In this document: positions 6,300 through 8,320 of the stretch, one piece after another
Layout: every line of letters begins with the position of its first letter
Numbering within the stretch: the stretch's first letter is position 1
NCBI GenBank assembly: GCA_024278725.1
Contig: JAJRSQ010000293.1
Coordinates: 1-8,320, forward strand
Length of the DNA stretch: 8,320 nucleotides
Reading direction: 5' to 3'
Origin: Chloroflexota bacterium
Lineage (GTDB): Bacteria; Chloroflexota; Anaerolineae; 4572-78
Made by a program: the position numbers and the translations under genes
The notes under the pieces: generated by a model
What the model was told of the DNA's origin: nothing
The model's input: only the letters and a program-made list of their open reading frames with translations
Databases searched by the model: none

Positions 6300-7097
6300 A
6301 TGACTCACCTTCGCCTCAAATTCATTCTATTTGCCATATTGATGACCGCGCTCGCCGCCTGCGCCCCCGCCGAAATCCCATCCCCGCCACCCCCCGACAA
6401 CCTGCAATCGGCGGAAGTGGTGGCGGTGATTGACGGCGACACAATTGACGTCATGCTCTTCGGGCAGAAATACCGGGTGCGATACACCCTCATCAACACC
6501 CCCGAAACCGAACACTCCCCCGGCGGCGCGGAGCCGTTCGGCGCGGAAGCAACCGCCGCCAACCGCGCGCTGGTGGAAGGAAAGACGGTTCAGCTCGAAA
6601 AAGATGTCAGCGAAACCGATAGATACGGGCGGTTGCTGCGCTATGTTTACGTGGACGGCGTGATGGTGAATGAAGAACTGCTGCGGCAGGGGATGGCACA
6701 CGTTGCCACCTTCCCGCCGGATGTGAAATATGTTGACCGTTTTCTGGCGGTGCAGAAAGAGGCGCAAGCGGCAGGACGCGGCATCTGGGGGAATTACGGG
6801 CGGGTGGTCATCAGCACGGTTGACCCGGTGGCGGAATTTGTGGAACTGCGAAACCCGCAAGCCACCGCTCAGACCCTCGACGGCTGGACGCTGGTTTCCG
6901 AACGGGGGAACCAGCGATGCCCCCTGCGGGGCACGCTCCCCGGCGGCGGCTCGGTGCGGGTGTGGGCGCGCGCATCCGACGCGGCACAGGGCGGCATCAA
7001 CTGCGGATTCTCGGAAAGCATCTGGAGCAACAGCAACCCCGACCCCGCCGTCCTGCTCGACGCTGACGGGCTGGAAGTCTATCGGCGTGACGAGTAA
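6300..7097 (+). CDS. SNase-like (thermonuclease) lipoprotein with C-terminal lamin-tail-like domain
   Basis: This 265-residue exported protein has a lipoprotein signal peptide with lipobox LAAC (Cys21), a short Pro-rich spacer (27-32) and a staphylococcal-nuclease domain at about 38-150. Family residues are recognisable: DGDT at 45-48 (D47 for SNase D21), R61 for R35, E69 in NTPE for E43, and R111 in RYGR for R87. The Ca-ligand D40 position is Asn66. Residues 152-265 (EFVELRN, LDGWTLVSERGNQ, LPGGGSVRVW, SNSNPDPAVLLDADG) match a lamin-tail-domain Ig-like fold often appended to secreted nucleases. It probably degrades extracellular DNA/RNA at the cell surface. The start at 6300 fits GGAG at 6291-6294 and the signal peptide; the longer open frame from 6120 runs through the tRNA and is rejected. 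It lies downstream of the tRNA terminator. Confidence 0.92.
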   Translation: MTHLRLKFILFAILMTALAACAPAEIPSPPPPDNLQSAEVVAVIDGDTIDVMLFGQKYRVRYTLINTPETEHSPGGAEPFGAEATAANRALVEGKTVQLEKDVSETDRYGRLLRYVYVDGVMVNEELLRQGMAHVATFPPDVKYVDRFLAVQKEAQAAGRGIWGNYGRVVISTVDPVAEFVELRNPQATAQTLDGWTLVSERGNQRCPLRGTLPGGGSVRVWARASDAAQGGINCGFSESIWSNSNPDPAVLLDADGLEVYRRDE

Positions 7098-7186
7098 CGA
7101 ACGACGAACGGCGAATGACAAATCTCCAATAACCAATCTCACAATCAGACAACACGCAGCACGCAATACATTCGCGTCATTCGTAA
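7098..7186. repeat. Degenerate heptamer (7-bp) tandem repeats
   Basis: The 95-bp gap between two convergent genes splits into 7-mers in register. From 7098: CGAACGA, CGAACGG, CGAATGA, CAAATCT, CCAATAA, CCAATCT, CACAATC. From 7152: ACACGCA, GCACGCA, ATACATT, CGCGTCA, TTCGTAA. Adjacent units differ by one to three bases. CGAATGAC (7112-7119) and GTCATTCG (7176-7183) also form an inverted pair. This resembles the short tandemly repeated repetitive sequences described in cyanobacteria; similar heptamers occur in Chloroflexota (from memory). No terminator is seen here. Confidence 0.55.
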
Positions 7187-7192
7187 CTTGCC

Positions 7193-8320
7193 TCACCCCT
7201 GCCCACCGGCGAGTTTCGCCGCCGCGGGTGAACGGCGCAGCGTCGCCATTGCCCATATCCCCACCGCGGGACCCAGCGCCAGAAACGCGAATGCCCATTC
7301 CCAACCGACCCACTGCTCCAGCGTGGGAATCAGCCGGATGGTGATGAGCGTCAGCAAAAAACCGAGACTCGTCTGCACCGTCAGCGCCGTGCCGATATAT
7401 TGCGGGTGACTCAACTCGCTGACGCACGCCGAAAACTGCGCCGAATCCGCCACCACCGCGAACCCCCACAGCAGCGTCAACGCTGCCAGCAACCACGGAT
7501 TGCCGCCGAAAAACTGCCCCACCAGCACCGCAATCGTCCCGCTCACCGCCATTGAGCCGATGGTGACCGTGGTGCGTCCGAACCGGTCTGCCAGCCGTCC
7601 CGCCAGCACACTCCCCAACCCGCCGATGGCAATCACGCCGAACGCAGTCAGGCTCGCCCACGCTGCGCTCACCCCCGACGCGGCAAAACTCGCCAGCAGA
7701 AAAATCGGCACCCACGCCCACATCGCATACAATTCCCACATATGCCCCAAATAACCCAAATTCGCCAGCACCGTCTCCCGCTGCCGCGAAATCTGCACGA
7801 TGAACCGCCAATTGAACGGCGGCGTTTTACTGCGATACGGACCTTCATCCACAAAAAGGGCGGCGATGACGCCCCCGGCAATCGCCAGTCCCGCCGCGAG
7901 ATAGAGTACAAACCGCCAATTTTCCACCGTGCCGAACACATTCAGCAGGTGCGGCGCGGCGCTCCCCACCGTCAGCGCGCCCACCAGCATCCCAATGCCC
8001 AATCCCCGGTCTTCGCGCGTCCACGTCGCCATAATTTTCATGCCGACCGGATACACGCCCGCCAGAAAAACACCCGTCAAAAACCGAAGCACCAGTGCCG
8101 GCGCCAGCCCGGAGGCGGCGAGGGGAATCAGCGCGGTTGCCACCCCCGCCGCAATCGCCGCCGCCGCGAACAACCGGCACGAGGGCAACCTGTCCGCCAA
8201 ATTGAAAATCGCCGACCCCAGCGCGCCGACCACGAATCCCACCTGCACCGACATGGTGAGCCACGCCCGTCCGCCCGCCGTCAGCCCCCAAGCGTCCGTC
8301 AGCGCGGGCACAACCGCCGA
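7193..8320 (-). CDS. MFS transporter, 5' end cut off by the window
   Basis: The open frame runs off the right edge with no confident start. The first visible residues (SAVVPALTDAWGL) look like the loop after TM1 of an MFS protein, so roughly the first 20-40 residues are missing. About 375 residues are visible, with around eleven hydrophobic segments. The loop signature GRLADRFGRT (about residues 241-250 of the visible part) is MFS motif A in the second half, and ADRLPSCRLF near 42-51 is the degenerate equivalent in the first half. The substrate cannot be told from sequence; it is a single-component inner-membrane secondary transporter. It ends convergently with the nuclease gene. A GTG at 8311 is possible as a start but is unlikely, because it would remove TM1. 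Confidence 0.85.
   Translation of the reverse strand, partial: SAVVPALTDAWGLTAGGRAWLTMSVQVGFVVGALGSAIFNLADRLPSCRLFAAAAIAAGVATALIPLAASGLAPALVLRFLTGVFLAGVYPVGMKIMATWTREDRGLGIGMLVGALTVGSAAPHLLNVFGTVENWRFVLYLAAGLAIAGGVIAALFVDEGPYRSKTPPFNWRFIVQISRQRETVLANLGYLGHMWELYAMWAWVPIFLLASFAASGVSAAWASLTAFGVIAIGGLGSVLAGRLADRFGRTTVTIGSMAVSGTIAVLVGQFFGGNPWLLAALTLLWGFAVVADSAQFSACVSELSHPQYIGTALTVQTSLGFLLTLITIRLIPTLEQWVGWEWAFAFLALGPAVGIWAMATLRRSPAAAKLAGGQG

Noticed and set aside
6327..7811. Long minus-strand open frame (494 codons) spanning the nuclease, the heptamer gap and the MFS 3' end
   Set aside because: It is antisense to a clear SNase-LTD gene and out of frame with the MFS gene. Its composition is Gly/Arg/Val-rich as expected from a GC-rich shadow frame, with no recognisable motif.
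1..8320. CRISPR array, rRNA, riboswitch, or phage/defence genes
   Set aside because: I saw no regularly spaced repeats of 25-40 bp, no rRNA signature, no recognisable riboswitch core, and no cas, restriction or toxin-antitoxin-like genes.

Overview
The window is GC-rich and gene-dense, with short intergenic gaps. It probably comes from a member of the Chloroflexota (Anaerolineae-like). This is an inference from three things: lipoproteins whose signal peptide is followed by a Pro/Thr-rich linker, a degenerate heptamer repeat, and a long perfect GTAGGGGCACG-type palindrome. No 16S or marker gene is present, so the assignment is tentative.

Layout. Positions 1-188 form a small non-coding element with perfect 14-bp terminal inverted repeats and a 30-bp internal palindrome (MITE-like). 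An extended -10 promoter follows. It leads into a tight three-gene operon at 273-3709: a degenerate CYTH plus CHAD protein, a ParA-type ATPase overlapping it by 4 bp, and, 3 bp later, a lipoprotein with a predicted beta-propeller domain. A good sigma70-type promoter then drives an orphan OmpR-family regulator (3877-4557) whose receiver lacks the phospho-acceptor Asp. Converging on it from the minus strand are a RarD/EamA permease (4560-5459) and, upstream of that, a peroxiredoxin-like protein (5521-6045). Divergent from these is a tRNA-Gln(UUG) with its own promoter and intrinsic terminator. After it comes a secreted SNase-like nuclease lipoprotein with a C-terminal lamin-tail-like domain (6300-7097). 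A 95-bp intergenic region of degenerate heptamers separates this from a convergent MFS transporter (7193-8320), which runs off the right end.

How the genes work together. The most interesting unit is the CHAD-ParA-lipoprotein operon. CHAD domains bind polyphosphate and are found on polyphosphate granules. ParA/MinD ATPases position plasmids, chromosomes and many protein or granule cargos. The translational coupling of the two, with no ParB gene beside them, suggests a polyphosphate-granule positioning or segregation system, with CHAD as the cargo adaptor. This is a hypothesis. The remaining genes look like ordinary single-gene transcription units.
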